64,000 nt of DNA from Massilia sp. BJB1822 (GTDB taxonomy: Bacteria; Pseudomonadota; Gammaproteobacteria; Burkholderiales; Burkholderiaceae_D), in the NCBI RefSeq assembly GCF_013369485.1, contig NZ_JABWEB010000002.1:496001-560000 (forward strand). The letters are read 5' to 3'. Below the pieces are notes generated by a model. The model was not told the origin of the DNA. It made no database searches and worked only from the letters and a program-made list of their open reading frames with translations. Every line of letters starts with the position of its first letter. Position 1 is the stretch's first letter. A program made the position numbers and the translations under genes. Below are positions 31,512 to 45,154 of this stretch, one piece after another.

Positions 31512-32132
31512 TCAGTGGCCGGCAGCCGCGCCGCCAAACTTGGCCAGCAGGGCGCCGATCGGGTCCACATGCAGCCAGGCGAACAGGCCCAGGGCGATGC
31601 CGCCCGCCGCCACCACATAGGTCGCGGCCTGCAGCCAGCGACGGTTGGTCAGCAGGGTGATGGCGGCCAGGGAGATGGCGATCTGCTCGGCCGTCGTCGC
31701 CAGCGCCCACTGGTGGTGCTGGTGCAGGGCGGTGTCGGACTTCTTGTCCCACTCGGCGGACTTGGCTTCCCATTCCTCGGCCTCTTTCTTGATGCCTTCC
31801 TTCTCGGATTTATAGCGGGCCACGTCGGCCTTGTATTTTTCCGGGTCCACATTCGGCAGCGTCATTGCCAGTTCGGCAAGATTCTGCTTATTGGACTTGG
31901 CCTGGTAGTAATTCCAGCGGTTGGCCGCCTCGGTCTTGGCGATGGCCGCATTGTTCTTGAACAGGGCTGCATCGTTCTGCGTGGCGCCGCCCTGGTAGCC
32001 GAACATGGCGCCGATGGTGGCCAGGATGGCGGTGGTTACGGCGATATTGCCGGAGAATTTGTCGCTGCTGTGCGCCGCGTGCTCCACGGCGTGGTCGTGC
32101 GGGCCGTGGACGTGAAAACCGTGTCCGGACAT
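31512..32132 (-). CDS. DUF4337 domain-containing membrane protein
   Basis: This 206-residue protein has a histidine-rich start (MSGHGFHVHGPHDHAVEHAAH), one membrane helix (NIAVTTAILATIGAMFGYQGG, about 29-49), a charged coiled-coil-like middle (about 100-135, EKEGIKKEAEEWEAK) and two C-terminal membrane helices. This arrangement is DUF4337. The histidine cluster suggests metal binding, which is inference. It stands alone between folA and the decarboxylase gene on the same strand. Confidence 0.85.
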   Translation of the reverse strand: MSGHGFHVHGPHDHAVEHAAHSSDKFSGNIAVTTAILATIGAMFGYQGGATQNDAALFKNNAAIAKTEAANRWNYYQAKSNKQNLAELAMTLPNVDPEKYKADVARYKSEKEGIKKEAEEWEAKSAEWDKKSDTALHQHHQWALATTAEQIAISLAAITLLTNRRWLQAATYVVAAGGIALGLFAWLHVDPIGALLAKFGGAAAGH

Positions 32133-32163
32133 GGGTGGCTATCCTCTGTTGAAAAAATAAAAA

Positions 32164-32652
32164 TCAGGCCGTCTGGCGGCGCAGGGTCAGGAAAGAGTAG
32201 GGCAGGCCGGCCTCGTTGCAATGCTTGATGCGGCCGGTTTCGCGCCATTCGCTCTTGGTCAGCGCCGGGAAGAAGGCGTCGCAATCGAAGGTCTGGCCGA
32301 TCTCGGTCAGCTCGATCTGGCCCACCAGCGGCAAAGCCTCGGCATAAATCTGGGCGCCGCCGATGATGAAGGCCTTGGCCTCGCCATGCAGCAGGCGGCG
32401 CGCCGCCTCCAGCGACGGCACGGCCTCCACGCCCTCATGGCGCCAGGCGGCATTGCGCGTCACCACGATATTGCGGCGGTTCGGCAACGGACGGCCGATC
32501 GAATCGAAAGTCTTGCGGCCCATGATGATGGCATGGCCCGTGGTCAGGCGCTTGAAGTGCGCCAGGTCTTCCGGCAGATGCCAGGGCAGCCGGTTATTGA
32601 TGCCGATGCCATTGGCGGCATCGGTAGCGACGATGATCGTGAGCAGGGTCAT
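32164..32652 (-). CDS. folA: Dihydrofolate reductase
   Basis: This enzyme reduces dihydrofolate to tetrahydrofolate with NADPH, regenerating the cofactor consumed by thymidylate synthase (thyA is at 41554-42525). The 162-residue product begins MTLLTIIVATDAANGIG and shows LPWHLPEDLAHFKRLT with the substrate-binding acidic residue, IMGRKTFDSIGRPLPNR and FIIGGAQIYAEALP, all family signatures. I start at 32652; an in-frame start 14 codons upstream would add a non-family extension. Confidence 0.96.
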   Translation of the reverse strand: MTLLTIIVATDAANGIGINNRLPWHLPEDLAHFKRLTTGHAIIMGRKTFDSIGRPLPNRRNIVVTRNAAWRHEGVEAVPSLEAARRLLHGEAKAFIIGGAQIYAEALPLVGQIELTEIGQTFDCDAFFPALTKSEWRETGRIKHCNEAGLPYSFLTLRRQTA

Positions 32653-32930
32653 ATAAGTAAAGGATAAACAGGGCAATGAACCCGCGGGAGGCAATTATAT
32701 CGCCGATTTGTTTCCACTCTGTGAAGCTTGTTCCAACACCATGTTGCGAAAGTGATGCATGGAAATATCAAGTGATTATTGTTGCGCCTAGTATTTTCAG
32801 CGGGGTGACTTTTCGAGAGTTTCATGCTGTGTTCTCTAACGTATTGTGAATCTGCGCGGCCACGCATTCATGAACTTGGAAAACGGCAAGAACCCTTGCC
32901 AGTACTGCATAAACGCGAAGGGAGTCACTA
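32653..32930. other. AT-richer intergenic region between folA and carA
   Basis: This 278-base divergent gap is clearly more AT-rich than the flanking genes and should hold the promoters of both. I see no credible small gene and no consensus promoter I would defend. The carA ATG has a good AAGGGAG site at 32918-32924. Confidence 0.4.
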
Positions 32931-34080
32931 ATGAAGCATCCTCTCACGCATCGATCCGCGAGCGCGGATCATGCCTATCTGGCACTGGCGGATGGCACGG
33001 TTTTCCGTGGCGTGGCAATCGGCGCGGCCGGCCAGACCAGCGGCGAGGCCGTGTTCAATACTGCCATGACGGGCTATCAGGAAATCCTGAGCGACCCCAG
33101 TTACAGCAGGCAGATCGTGACCCTGACTTACCCGCATATCGGCAATACTGGCGTCAATCATGAGGATGGCGAATCGGCGCGCATCCACGCCGCCGGCCTG
33201 GTGGTGAAGGATGTGCCGGCCCTGGCCTCGAACTTCCGCAGCGGGCAAAGCCTGCAGGACTGGCTGTGCGCGCAGAACGTGGTGGCGATCGCCGGCATCG
33301 ATACGCGCAAGCTGACGCGCATCCTGCGCGACGGCGGGGCGCAATCGGCCGCCATCGTGGCAGGCGGCAGCGAGCAGGAAGCGCTGCGCCTGGCGCGCGC
33401 CTTCCCCGGCCTGAATGGCATGGACCTGGCTTGCACCGTGAGCACTGAACAGGCTTACGAGTGGCATGAAACCGAGTGGCGCCTGGGCGCAGGTTTCGGC
33501 GTGCAACGCGCGCCGCGCTTCCATGTGGTGGCTTTCGATTTCGGCGTCAAGCAGAATATCCTGCGCATGCTGGCCCAGCGCGGCTGCCGCGTCACCGTGC
33601 TGCCGGCGCGTGCTGGCGCCGAGGCCGCGCTGGCGCTGAAACCGGACGGCGTCTTCCTCTCCAATGGCCCCGGCGATCCCCAGCCCTGCACCTACGCCAT
33701 CGATGCGGCGCGCCAGCTGATCGATATCGGCATCCCCACCTTCGGCATCTGCCTCGGCCACCAGATCATGGCGCTCGCTTCCGGCGCGCGCACCATCAAG
33801 ATGAAGTTCGGCCATCACGGCGCCAACCATCCGGTGCAGGACATCACCAATGGGCGCGTGATGATCACCTCGCAGAACCACGGCTTTGCCGTCGATCCGG
33901 AGTCGCTGCCGCGCAATTGCCGCGCCACGCATATCTCCCTGTTCGACGGCTCGCTGCAGGGCTTCATGCGCATCGATCGCCCCGCCTTCTGCTTCCAGGG
34001 CCATCCCGAAGCGTCGCCCGGCCCGCACGACCTGGCGCCGCTGTTCGACCGCTTCATTCATCTGATGGAGGACCAGCGCA

Positions 34081-34088
<8 letters not shown>
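32931..34088 (+). CDS. carA: Carbamoyl-phosphate synthase small subunit
   Basis: This is the glutaminase subunit that supplies ammonia to CarB for carbamoyl phosphate, precursor of pyrimidines and arginine. The 385-residue protein has the CarA N-terminal domain ([38 protein letters not shown]) and a class-I glutamine amidotransferase domain with nucleophile Cys274 in GICLGHQ and [12 protein letters not shown] near the end. Its last eight bases overlap carB. In related bacteria the housekeeping carAB pair is normally followed by greA; here it is between folA and a chemoreceptor gene, so this could be a second copy. Confidence 0.95.
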
Positions 34089-37899
<3,811 letters not shown>

Positions 37900-37950
37900 C
37901 AACCGGGATGCGGGCCAGGCGGCTCGCCCTTGAATGTCAAAGGAGCAGTC

Positions 37951-39711
37951 ATGTTAGCGAATCTGAAAATCAAAACCCTGGTGATCGGCGCTCTAGGCAT
38001 CCTGATCGGCATGATGGTGCTGATCGGCGCCCTGGGCAGCTATAGTTCTTCGTACTCGGTATCCCTGATTCAGGACATCACCCTGCACGACCAGAAGAAC
38101 GTCACCGAGCGGAATGCCATCCGGCTGGACATGGAAACCAGCCGCAGCCAGATCCTGCAAGCCTTGCAGCACAATCCGGGACTGGAATGGCATAAGCTGC
38201 ATGACCATCCTTTGTCGGTGCACTTCAGCCAGATCGACGAGATCACGGCGCGCACATCGAGCCGCTGGGAGCATTATCTGGGCAGCATCAAGACCGACCA
38301 GGAAAAACGCATGGCCCAGGACTGGTTCGACAAAAGCAATGGCCTGGGCGTGAACTATGTGAAGGCCGCCGCGCAGGCCATCCAGGAGAACCGCTGGGAC
38401 GACGCCGAGGGCATCCTGATCAAGAATATCAACCCGTCCTACCGCATCGGCGACGGCGCGCTGAAATCCCTGGCCGAATTCAACGAGCAGACCGCGGTCG
38501 CCAACCAGGAGAGCGTGGCGGCCAATCTGCGCAATACCAGCTATACCGTGATCGGCGTGCTGCTGGTGGGTGTGCTGATCAGCAGCGCGGTCGGGGTGGT
38601 GCTGGTGCGCGCCATCTCCGTGCCGCTGGATGAGGCCATGACCATCGCCGTGCGCGTGGCGGAAGGCGATCTGACCGGCCGCATCGAAAGCCGCAGCCGC
38701 AACGAGATCGGCGCACTGCTGCAGGCATTGGGCAAGATGAAAGGCAGCCTGTCTGCCATCGTAGCGGAAGTGCGCCAGGGCAGCGACACCATTTCCAGCG
38801 CCTCGGCCCAGATCGCGGCCGGGAATATGGACCTGTCCGATCGCAGCTGCGAGCAGGCGTCATCGCTGGAGCAGACCGCGTCTTCGATGGAACAGCTGAC
38901 CTCCACCGTCAAGCAGAATGCCGACAATGCGCGCCAGGCCAACCAGCTGGCCGTATCGGCTTCGGAAGTGGCGATCAAGGGCGGCGATGTGGTGTCCCAG
39001 GTGGTGGAAACCATGGGTTCGATCAACAGCTCCTCGCGCAAGATCGTGGATATCATCGGCGTCATCGACGGCATCGCCTTCCAGACCAATATCCTGGCGC
39101 TGAATGCGGCGGTGGAAGCGGCGCGCGCCGGCGAACAGGGGCGCGGCTTCGCCGTGGTGGCATCCGAGGTGCGCAATTTGGCCCAGCGCTCGGCCGCCGC
39201 CGCCAAGGAAATCAAAACCCTGATCGACGACTCGGTAGACAAGGTGGGCAGCGGCGCGCGCCTGGTCGACCAGGCTGGCGAGACGATGAAGGAAGTGGTG
39301 GCAAGCATTCAGCGCGTGACCGATATCATGGGCGAGATCACGCAGGCCAGCCAGGAGCAGACCCACGGCCTGGAACAGATCAACAAGGCCGTCGGCCAGA
39401 TGGACGACATCACCCAGCAGAACGTGGCGCTGGTAGAGGAAGCCGCTGCTGCGGCAGGCGCCCTGCAGGATCAGGCCAAGGGACTGAGCGAAATCGTCAG
39501 CGTGTTCAAGCTTGAAGGCGAAGCGGCGCGCAGCTACAGCACGGCCGCCGTCATTGCCTCGCAAGCGCTGACATCGGCCGCAGCCAAGTCGAGGCCGGCC
39601 AAGGCGGCGGCGCTGCCCGCACCGTCGGTTGCCGCGCCCATCCAGCCGCAGACCCGCAAGCGCGCCACCGCCCCAGTGAAGGCTGCGGAAAAGGATTGGG
39701 AAGAATTTTAA
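37951..39711 (+). CDS. Methyl-accepting chemotaxis protein
   Basis: This 586-residue chemoreceptor has an N-terminal membrane helix (LVIGALGILIGMMVLIGALG), a four-helix-bundle periplasmic sensor domain, a second helix (TVIGVLLVGVLISSAVGVVLV, about 195-215), HAMP, and the signalling hairpin with AFQTNILALNAAVEAARAGEQGRGFAVVASEVRNLAQR-type tip (about 375-415). The tail ends DWEEF, close to the NWETF pentapeptide that tethers CheR/CheB in Tar-like receptors. I start at 37951, preceded by AAAGGAG; an upstream in-frame start lacks one. It is followed by a strong terminator. Confidence 0.94.
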   Translation: MLANLKIKTLVIGALGILIGMMVLIGALGSYSSSYSVSLIQDITLHDQKNVTERNAIRLDMETSRSQILQALQHNPGLEWHKLHDHPLSVHFSQIDEITARTSSRWEHYLGSIKTDQEKRMAQDWFDKSNGLGVNYVKAAAQAIQENRWDDAEGILIKNINPSYRIGDGALKSLAEFNEQTAVANQESVAANLRNTSYTVIGVLLVGVLISSAVGVVLVRAISVPLDEAMTIAVRVAEGDLTGRIESRSRNEIGALLQALGKMKGSLSAIVAEVRQGSDTISSASAQIAAGNMDLSDRSCEQASSLEQTASSMEQLTSTVKQNADNARQANQLAVSASEVAIKGGDVVSQVVETMGSINSSSRKIVDIIGVIDGIAFQTNILALNAAVEAARAGEQGRGFAVVASEVRNLAQRSAAAAKEIKTLIDDSVDKVGSGARLVDQAGETMKEVVASIQRVTDIMGEITQASQEQTHGLEQINKAVGQMDDITQQNVALVEEAAAAAGALQDQAKGLSEIVSVFKLEGEAARSYSTAAVIASQALTSAAAKSRPAKAAALPAPSVAAPIQPQTRKRATAPVKAAEKDWEEF

Positions 39712-39734
39712 GCGTTGTTGTGCTGCTGCTTTTA

Positions 39735-39758
39735 GGCCGCCTTCGGGCGGCCTTTTTT
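39735..39758 (+). terminator. Intrinsic terminator of the chemoreceptor gene
   Basis: GGCCGCC pairs with GGCGGCC around a stable TTCG tetraloop and is followed by TTTTTTC. It starts 24 bases after the chemoreceptor stop. Confidence 0.9.
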
Positions 39759-39830
39759 CTTCAGCCACGCTTCATTCTTCTTTTTGCCGATTCGGGTATA
39801 GTGCCTTTTAGGAAAATTTGGAGAAATGCT

Positions 39831-40454
39831 ATGAAAGTATATTTGGCGGTGCTGGATACCCTGGCCGATTGGGAAATCGGCTATCTGACGGCGGAGCTGC
39901 ACAGCAAACGCTTCTTCCGCAATCCCGAAACCGATTGCCAGCTCGTGAAAGTTGGTTTGACGGCGGCGCCGGTTCAGAGCATGGGCGGCATGGAGATCAA
40001 GCCGGACATGGTCCTGGCGGATTTGAAACTGGAGCCGGACGATTTGCTGGTGCTGCCAGGTGCGGATCTGTGGGGGCAGCCGCAGAGCGATCCTTTCCTG
40101 AATTTTGCCAAGGCGGCGCTGGCCGCAGGCCGGAATGTGGCGGCCATCTGCGGCGCGGCAGATGGCCTGGCGCGCATCGGCGTGCTGAATACGCGGCCGC
40201 ATACCGCCAACAATAAGGAACACCTCGCGGCATCCTTCCCGGCCTATGAAGGCGCGGCGCTCTACCAGGAGGCGCCGGTCTGGCGCGACGCCAACCTGAT
40301 CACGGCCACGGGCCTGGCGCCGCTGGAATTTGCGCGCGAAGTCATTGGACTGCTCGGCGTTTTCAAGCCGCAGACGCTGGAAGCCTGGTTCCAGCTTTTC
40401 AAAACCCGCGAGCCACAGTACTTCGGCGACCTGCTCGCTTCGATGCAATCCTGA
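39831..40454 (+). CDS. DJ-1/PfpI-family type-1 glutamine-amidotransferase-like protein
   Basis: This 207-residue cytoplasmic protein has the DJ-1/PfpI layout: MKVYLAVLDTLADWEIGYL at the start, VLPGADLWGQP near 75 and the nucleophile-elbow cysteine in VAAICGAADGLA near 110, then NLITATGLAPLEFA. Relatives are annotated as putative proteases, glyoxalases or chaperones. AATTTGGAGAAATGCT places a GGAG site before the chosen ATG. A TATAGT -10-like hexamer lies at 39797-39802. It may be co-transcribed with the serine hydrolase gene after 12 bases. Confidence 0.85.
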   Translation: MKVYLAVLDTLADWEIGYLTAELHSKRFFRNPETDCQLVKVGLTAAPVQSMGGMEIKPDMVLADLKLEPDDLLVLPGADLWGQPQSDPFLNFAKAALAAGRNVAAICGAADGLARIGVLNTRPHTANNKEHLAASFPAYEGAALYQEAPVWRDANLITATGLAPLEFAREVIGLLGVFKPQTLEAWFQLFKTREPQYFGDLLASMQS

Positions 40455-40466
40455 GCGGGGCTCGAA

Positions 40467-41576
40467 ATGCGAGAGGCAGGCAGCAAGAGAAAGCCGCTTG
40501 GCGGCATGCTATGCAAGATGGTGACGATATCCGCAATGATGCTGGCAGGCCAGGCGCCGGCGGTGGCCGCCTTCAACGACGCCGACATCCAGGCGCTGCT
40601 GCAGCGGCGCTTCGATGTCGAGAAGCGCGGCGTGGGACTGGTGATCGGCCTGATCGACGAGAATGGGCGGCGCGTCATCAGCCATGGCGTGACGCGCTTG
40701 AAAGACGGGCGTCCGGTCGATGGCGATACGGTGTTTGAAATCGGATCGATCACGAAGGTCTTCACGGCCATCGTGCTGGCCGATATGGCTGAAAAAGGCG
40801 AGGTCGCGCTGGACGATCCGGTGGCGAAGCTGCTGCCGCCCCAGGTGTCCGTGCCGCGCCGCGGCGACCGGCAGATCACGTTGCTTAATCTCTCGCAGCA
40901 CACATCCGGACTGCCGCGCCTGCCGGACAATTTCACGCCTGCCGATATGAACAATCCCTATGTGGGCTATACCCAGGAGCATCTGTACCGCTTCCTGGCA
41001 GAGCATAGGCTGCAAGGGGATATCGGCGTCAAAAAGGAATACTCCAATCTCGGCGCCGGATTGCTTGGCCACGCACTGGCGCGGCGTGTTGGCGTGGATT
41101 ATGCGACGCTGGTGCGCCAGCGGGTGACGGAGCCGCTGCGCATGCGGGACACGGCGATCACGCTGACGCCTGCCATGCAAACCAGGCTGGCGACCGGCCA
41201 TTCGGAGCAGCTCGAACCGGTGGCGAACTGGGACTTCCAGGCGCTGGCCGGAGCGGGCGCCTTACGCTCCACGGCCAACGATATGCTGCGCTTCATGGCG
41301 GCGAATCTGGACATGGATGAAACGCCGCTGAAACCGGCCCTGCTGCGGGCGCGCTCGCCGGAGCAGCCACTGGGCTGGATATTCAATAGGCGGCCGAATG
41401 CCGAGCTGTATATGCACGACGGCGGCACCGGCGGCTATGCCAGCTTCATCTCCGTCGACAGCAAGAACCGGCGCGGCGTGGTCATCCTGTCCAATAGCGC
41501 CGGCACGGTCGGCGACCTTGCGGTGCTGATCCTGCGCAGCGCCGGACCTTCCCTTAAACCGCCATCGGCGCCGTGA
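40467..41576 (+). CDS. Class-C beta-lactamase-like serine hydrolase
   Basis: This 369-residue protein of the beta-lactamase/AmpH/EstB superfamily has an N-terminal export-signal-like stretch ([21 protein letters not shown], residues 14-34). It has the nucleophile motif S94-I-T-K97, a YSN motif (second catalytic element, about residue 191) and HDGGTGG near 317 replacing KTG. These fit a periplasmic peptidase or esterase; beta-lactam hydrolysis is not implied. Its last 23 bases overlap the convergent thyA gene. Confidence 0.88.
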   Translation: MREAGSKRKPLGGMLCKMVTISAMMLAGQAPAVAAFNDADIQALLQRRFDVEKRGVGLVIGLIDENGRRVISHGVTRLKDGRPVDGDTVFEIGSITKVFTAIVLADMAEKGEVALDDPVAKLLPPQVSVPRRGDRQITLLNLSQHTSGLPRLPDNFTPADMNNPYVGYTQEHLYRFLAEHRLQGDIGVKKEYSNLGAGLLGHALARRVGVDYATLVRQRVTEPLRMRDTAITLTPAMQTRLATGHSEQLEPVANWDFQALAGAGALRSTANDMLRFMAANLDMDETPLKPALLRARSPEQPLGWIFNRRPNAELYMHDGGTGGYASFISVDSKNRRGVVILSNSAGTVGDLAVLILRSAGPSLKPPSAP

Positions 41577-42525
41577 TCGGCGCGTGGTGCTGGTAGCCTT
41601 CCAGGCTGAAGTCGGAAGGCTCCACTTTCTCCAGCCATTCCGGCTCGTACTTGCCGGTTTTGGCGAAATCAGGCACGCGGTCGGAGATCAGCAGGCGCGG
41701 GGCTGGGAAAGGCTCGCGCTTGAGTTGTTCCTGCACCATCTCCATATGGTTTTCGTAGATGTGGGCGTCGCCGATGAAGTAGCTGAACCAGCGCGGCGTG
41801 TAGCCGGTCAGGCGACCGACGAGGGCCAGCAGGGCCGCGCCTTCGGCAAGGTTGAATGGCGTGCCCAGACCCAGATCGTTGCTGCGCACATAGAGGCAGA
41901 GCGAGATTTCCTTCGTGCCCGGATTGGGAATGAACTGGTATAGCAGGTGGCAGGCGGGCAGGGCGACCTGGTCCAGCACGGCCGGATTCCAGCCATGGAA
42001 CAGGATGCGGCGGCTGGATGGATTGTTGACGATGGTGTCCAGGCATTCGCGCAATTGGTCGATGGCCTTGTACATCAGGACTTTCTTGACGCCGTCTTCT
42101 TCCAGCGGCGCGACCTGGCGGAAGCCGTTGCGCAGCGCATCGGCAATCTGCTCGCCCTGGTCCGCATCCAGCAGCTTGTAGCCGGGCCATTGGCGCCACT
42201 GCACGCCGTACACGGGGCCAAGGTCGTCCAGGCCGGCGCGATAGGGATTGTTCAGCCACTGCTGGTTTTCGTTGGCGTTCTGGTCCCAGACCTTGCAGCC
42301 CAGGGCGCGGAAATCGGCCGCACTGCGCGAGGCGCGCATGAAGGCGCACAGTTCGCCGACCACGGATTTGAAGGCCAGCTTCTTGGTGGTGACGGCGGGG
42401 AAGCCTTCTTGCAGGTCGAAGCGCATCATCGCGCCCGGCATGCTCAGGGTACGGATGCCGGTGCGGTTGTCCTGCCAGCTGCCTTGGTCGATTACGGTTT
42501 GGATCAGTTCCAGATACTGCTTCAT
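41554..42525 (-). CDS. thyA: Thymidylate synthase
   Basis: This enzyme methylates dUMP to dTMP using methylenetetrahydrofolate. The 323-residue product contains catalytic Cys192 in [19 protein letters not shown] phosphate-binding arginines at the start, GDLGPVYGxQWR-type block ([14 protein letters not shown]), [10 protein letters not shown] and [16 protein letters not shown]. It is about 60 residues longer than E. coli ThyA; some 46 extra residues precede the catalytic cysteine, a form known in related beta-proteobacteria. Together with dcd, folA and carAB it gives the window a notable share of pyrimidine/folate genes. Confidence 0.95.
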   Translation of the reverse strand: MKQYLELIQTVIDQGSWQDNRTGIRTLSMPGAMMRFDLQEGFPAVTTKKLAFKSVVGELCAFMRASRSAADFRALGCKVWDQNANENQQWLNNPYRAGLDDLGPVYGVQWRQWPGYKLLDADQGEQIADALRNGFRQVAPLEEDGVKKVLMYKAIDQLRECLDTIVNNPSSRRILFHGWNPAVLDQVALPACHLLYQFIPNPGTKEISLCLYVRSNDLGLGTPFNLAEGAALLALVGRLTGYTPRWFSYFIGDAHIYENHMEMVQEQLKREPFPAPRLLISDRVPDFAKTGKYEPEWLEKVEPSDFSLEGYQHHAPITAPMAV

Positions 42526-42573
42526 ACAATTCTCCGAGTGTTGCCGGGCCGCGCTTGCGGCCCTGTCATATTC

Positions 42574-44046
42574 TTAGCGCTTGGGCGGACGTCCGCCGGC
42601 CTTGCTGGCGGATTTCGCGGCCGCCTTGGCCGCCGATTTCGCGCCGCGTCCCGCCGCCATCACGATCTTGCCTTGCGGGAGGGTGCCTGCGGCCGTGCCG
42701 GATGGGTTTCGCGCTGCGCCGCCTGCTTGGGAGCGGGCCGGCCGCGCCGGGATGGATTTGCCGCGTGCCGGGGCGGCTGCCGGACTGGCTGGCCGTGGCT
42801 GCGCCGGACGAGCGCTTTTGCCGTTTGCCCTGGCTGTGCCTTGCTTGGCCGCGCCGGAACGCGGCTTGCCGCCCGTCTGGACGGCCGGCGTGCCGGTGGA
42901 CGGAACGCGGTGGTCGGCCTCAAAGCCGTCTTCCTCAGTGCGTGGCAGCACCTGGCGGATCAGGGTTTCGATGGCGCGCAGCAGTTCCACTTCATCGGCG
43001 CATACCAGCGAGATGGCTTCGCCCTCGGCGCCCGCGCGGCCGGTGCGGCCGATGCGGTGCACATAATCCTCGGCCACGGTCGGCAGGTCGAAATTGACCA
43101 CCAGCGGCAGCGCCTGGATATCCAGGCCGCGCGCCGCCACGTCGGTGGCCGCCAGAATCTGCACCTGTCCAGACTTGAAGCGTTCCAGGGCGCGCAGGCG
43201 GGCCGGCTGCGGCTTGTCGCCGTGGATGGCGTCGGCGCTGACGCCGGCCGCCTGCAGCGTTGCCACCAGCTGGTCGGTGCCTTTGCGGGTTTTGACGAAG
43301 ACCATGACCTGGCCCCAGCCGCGCTTGCGCAGCAGATGCAGGAACAGCTCCGGCTTGGATTTCTTGTCGGTGGTGATGACATGCTGGCGCACCGCCTTGG
43401 CCGTGGTATTGCGCGGGCTGGCCTGGATCGACAGCGGATCGCGCAGCAATCCCGCCGCCATGCCGCGAATGGCGTCCGAGAAGGTGGCCGAGAACAGCAA
43501 GGTCTGGCGCTCCTTCGGCACGGCGGCGAACACCGCGTCCAGGTCGCGCGAGAAGCCCAGGTCGAGCATGCGGTCGGCCTCGTCCAGCACCAGGGTTTGC
43601 AGCTGGTCGAGCAGCAGGGCGCCCTGGCGGTGCAGGTCGAGCAGGCGGCCAGGCGTTGCCACCAGCACGTCCAGACCCTTGCGCAGCTTGGCGATCTGCG
43701 GCTCCATCGGCACGCCGCCATAGGCGACATAAGAACGCAGGGGCAGCTTGCCGCCGTATTTGCGGAAGCTCTCGTAGACCTGCTCCGCCAGTTCGCGCGT
43801 CGGCACCAGCACCAGGCAGCGTACGGCGTGCGCGCTGGCCTGCGCCGTGTCCATGGTCAGGTGCTGCAGCAGGGGCAGGGCGAAACCGGCCGTCTTGCCG
43901 GTGCCGGTCTGCGCGGCTGCCAGCAGATCGCGTCCCGCCAGCACGGCGGGGATGGCCTGCTTCTGCACCGGCGTGGGCGTGTCGTAGCCCAGTTCTTCCA
44001 GCGTGCGCAGCAGGGGATCGATCAGGGAGAGGGAGGCGAAGCTCAT
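42574..44046 (-). CDS. DEAD-box ATP-dependent RNA helicase (RhlE-like)
   Basis: This 490-residue RNA helicase has, in order, the Q motif (GYDTPTPVQKQAIP), AAQTGTGKTAGFALPLL, PTRELAEQV, TPGRLLD, DEAD (VLDEADRMLD), SATFSD, ARGLDIQ and HRIGRTGRAG. The C-terminal ~110 residues are a basic Ala/Lys/Arg/Pro-rich tail (to KAGGRPPKR) that probably binds RNA. The arrangement is that of RhlE-type cold/ribosome-biogenesis helicases. I start at 44046, whose ATGA overlaps the upstream aldolase gene's stop; the longer frame is not supported. Confidence 0.93.
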   Translation of the reverse strand: MSFASLSLIDPLLRTLEELGYDTPTPVQKQAIPAVLAGRDLLAAAQTGTGKTAGFALPLLQHLTMDTAQASAHAVRCLVLVPTRELAEQVYESFRKYGGKLPLRSYVAYGGVPMEPQIAKLRKGLDVLVATPGRLLDLHRQGALLLDQLQTLVLDEADRMLDLGFSRDLDAVFAAVPKERQTLLFSATFSDAIRGMAAGLLRDPLSIQASPRNTTAKAVRQHVITTDKKSKPELFLHLLRKRGWGQVMVFVKTRKGTDQLVATLQAAGVSADAIHGDKPQPARLRALERFKSGQVQILAATDVAARGLDIQALPLVVNFDLPTVAEDYVHRIGRTGRAGAEGEAISLVCADEVELLRAIETLIRQVLPRTEEDGFEADHRVPSTGTPAVQTGGKPRSGAAKQGTARANGKSARPAQPRPASPAAAPARGKSIPARPARSQAGGAARNPSGTAAGTLPQGKIVMAAGRGAKSAAKAAAKSASKAGGRPPKR

Positions 44047-45140
44047 GCCGCAGCTCCTTCGTTCAGCGCCGCATGCCACAGATTCAAGGCCTCCAGCACG
44101 CGCTCGTCGGCCAGCGACAGCATATTGTCGCCTACATACCATTCCACATAGCTGTGCTCCGGCAGCACCGAATGCGCGGCGCGGTTGTAAAGCCAGATGC
44201 CATGCCGTTCAGCGATATGATTGCGGATTTCCAGCGCCCGCTCGCGGCTCACCGGCATATGGATGTGCAGCATATTCGCCTGCGGCCGCGCCGGATTCAC
44301 CTTAAACAGCGGGAAGCCCGGCAACTGCGCGTACAGCCATTCGGTGCGGCGCATGCAGGCCGGCAGCGCGGCCAGGCGCGCATCGAACTGCATGGCGGCG
44401 GCCACCACATATGGCGTGCGGTGCACGATATTGCCGCCTTCGCGGCGGAACCATTCCTGGGCGCGCGCCACGAAAGCGGCGCTGCCCAGCAGCAGGGCGC
44501 CACCCAGGCCGCCGATGCCCTTGTACAGCGAGACGTAGACGGAATCGAAGCCCGCTGCCACATCGTTCAATGGACGGCCATAGCCTGCCGCAGCTTCCCA
44601 CAGCCGGGCGCCGTCCATATGCAGGTGGATGCCTTGCTGGCGGCAATGTGCCTTGATCGCTTCCAGCTCTTCCCATGCCGGACATTGGCCGCCGATCTCG
44701 CGCGCGGGCAGTTCCAGCGCCACGGCGCCCAGACGGTCGGGCAGGGCTTGCAGCTCTTCCAGCGTGAAGGGGCGTAAGGGATCGCCCAGCTGCAGCGCAT
44801 CGAAATGGCCCAGCAACTGGTGGTTGCCCTTCTCGTGCGTGAGGATATGCGCGCTCGGATGCAGGGCCACCAGGCGGCTGCCGCGTTCCGCGCACGCCAG
44901 GCGCAGGGCCGTGACCTGGGTCATGGTGCCGGTGATGCAGAACACCGCCGCCTCAAAGCCCAGCAGATCGGCCACCTTGCGTTCGAAAGATTGAATCAGC
45001 TCGCCCTCGCCATACACATCGTGGGCGACCTTATTGGCCTCGCACCACGCCGCCATGGCCGCGAAGGTTTCGGCGGGCGTGGGCTGGCGGTGGCCCGGCA
45101 GCACGGTATGGCAATTCTGTCGCAGTTCGGCGTCGGTCAT
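44043..45140 (-). CDS. Threonine aldolase/beta-eliminating lyase family protein
   Basis: This is a PLP-dependent enzyme of the low-specificity L-threonine aldolase type, which cleaves threonine or allo-threonine to glycine and acetaldehyde. Visible blocks are DVYGEGELIQSFERKVADLLG, FCITGTMTQVTALRL, HLHMDGARLWEAA with the PLP aspartate and the lysine in SLYKGIGGLGGA. Starting at the ATG at 45140 gives 365 residues; a TTG at 45158 overlapping the ABC gene's stop is the alternative. It sits between the ABC exporter and helicase genes in a tight minus-strand run. Confidence 0.88.
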   Translation of the reverse strand: MTDAELRQNCHTVLPGHRQPTPAETFAAMAAWCEANKVAHDVYGEGELIQSFERKVADLLGFEAAVFCITGTMTQVTALRLACAERGSRLVALHPSAHILTHEKGNHQLLGHFDALQLGDPLRPFTLEELQALPDRLGAVALELPAREIGGQCPAWEELEAIKAHCRQQGIHLHMDGARLWEAAAGYGRPLNDVAAGFDSVYVSLYKGIGGLGGALLLGSAAFVARAQEWFRREGGNIVHRTPYVVAAAMQFDARLAALPACMRRTEWLYAQLPGFPLFKVNPARPQANMLHIHMPVSRERALEIRNHIAERHGIWLYNRAAHSVLPEHSYVEWYVGDNMLSLADERVLEALNLWHAALNEGAAA

Positions 45141-45154
45141 GGTCGGGCAGCCGC

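Noticed and set aside
29014..31620. An 868-codon plus-strand open frame opposite the decarboxylase gene
   Set aside because: The minus-strand decarboxylase has all family motifs. The opposite frame is histidine/valine/glycine-rich in the way typical of antisense frames in GC-rich genes and has no recognisable domain.
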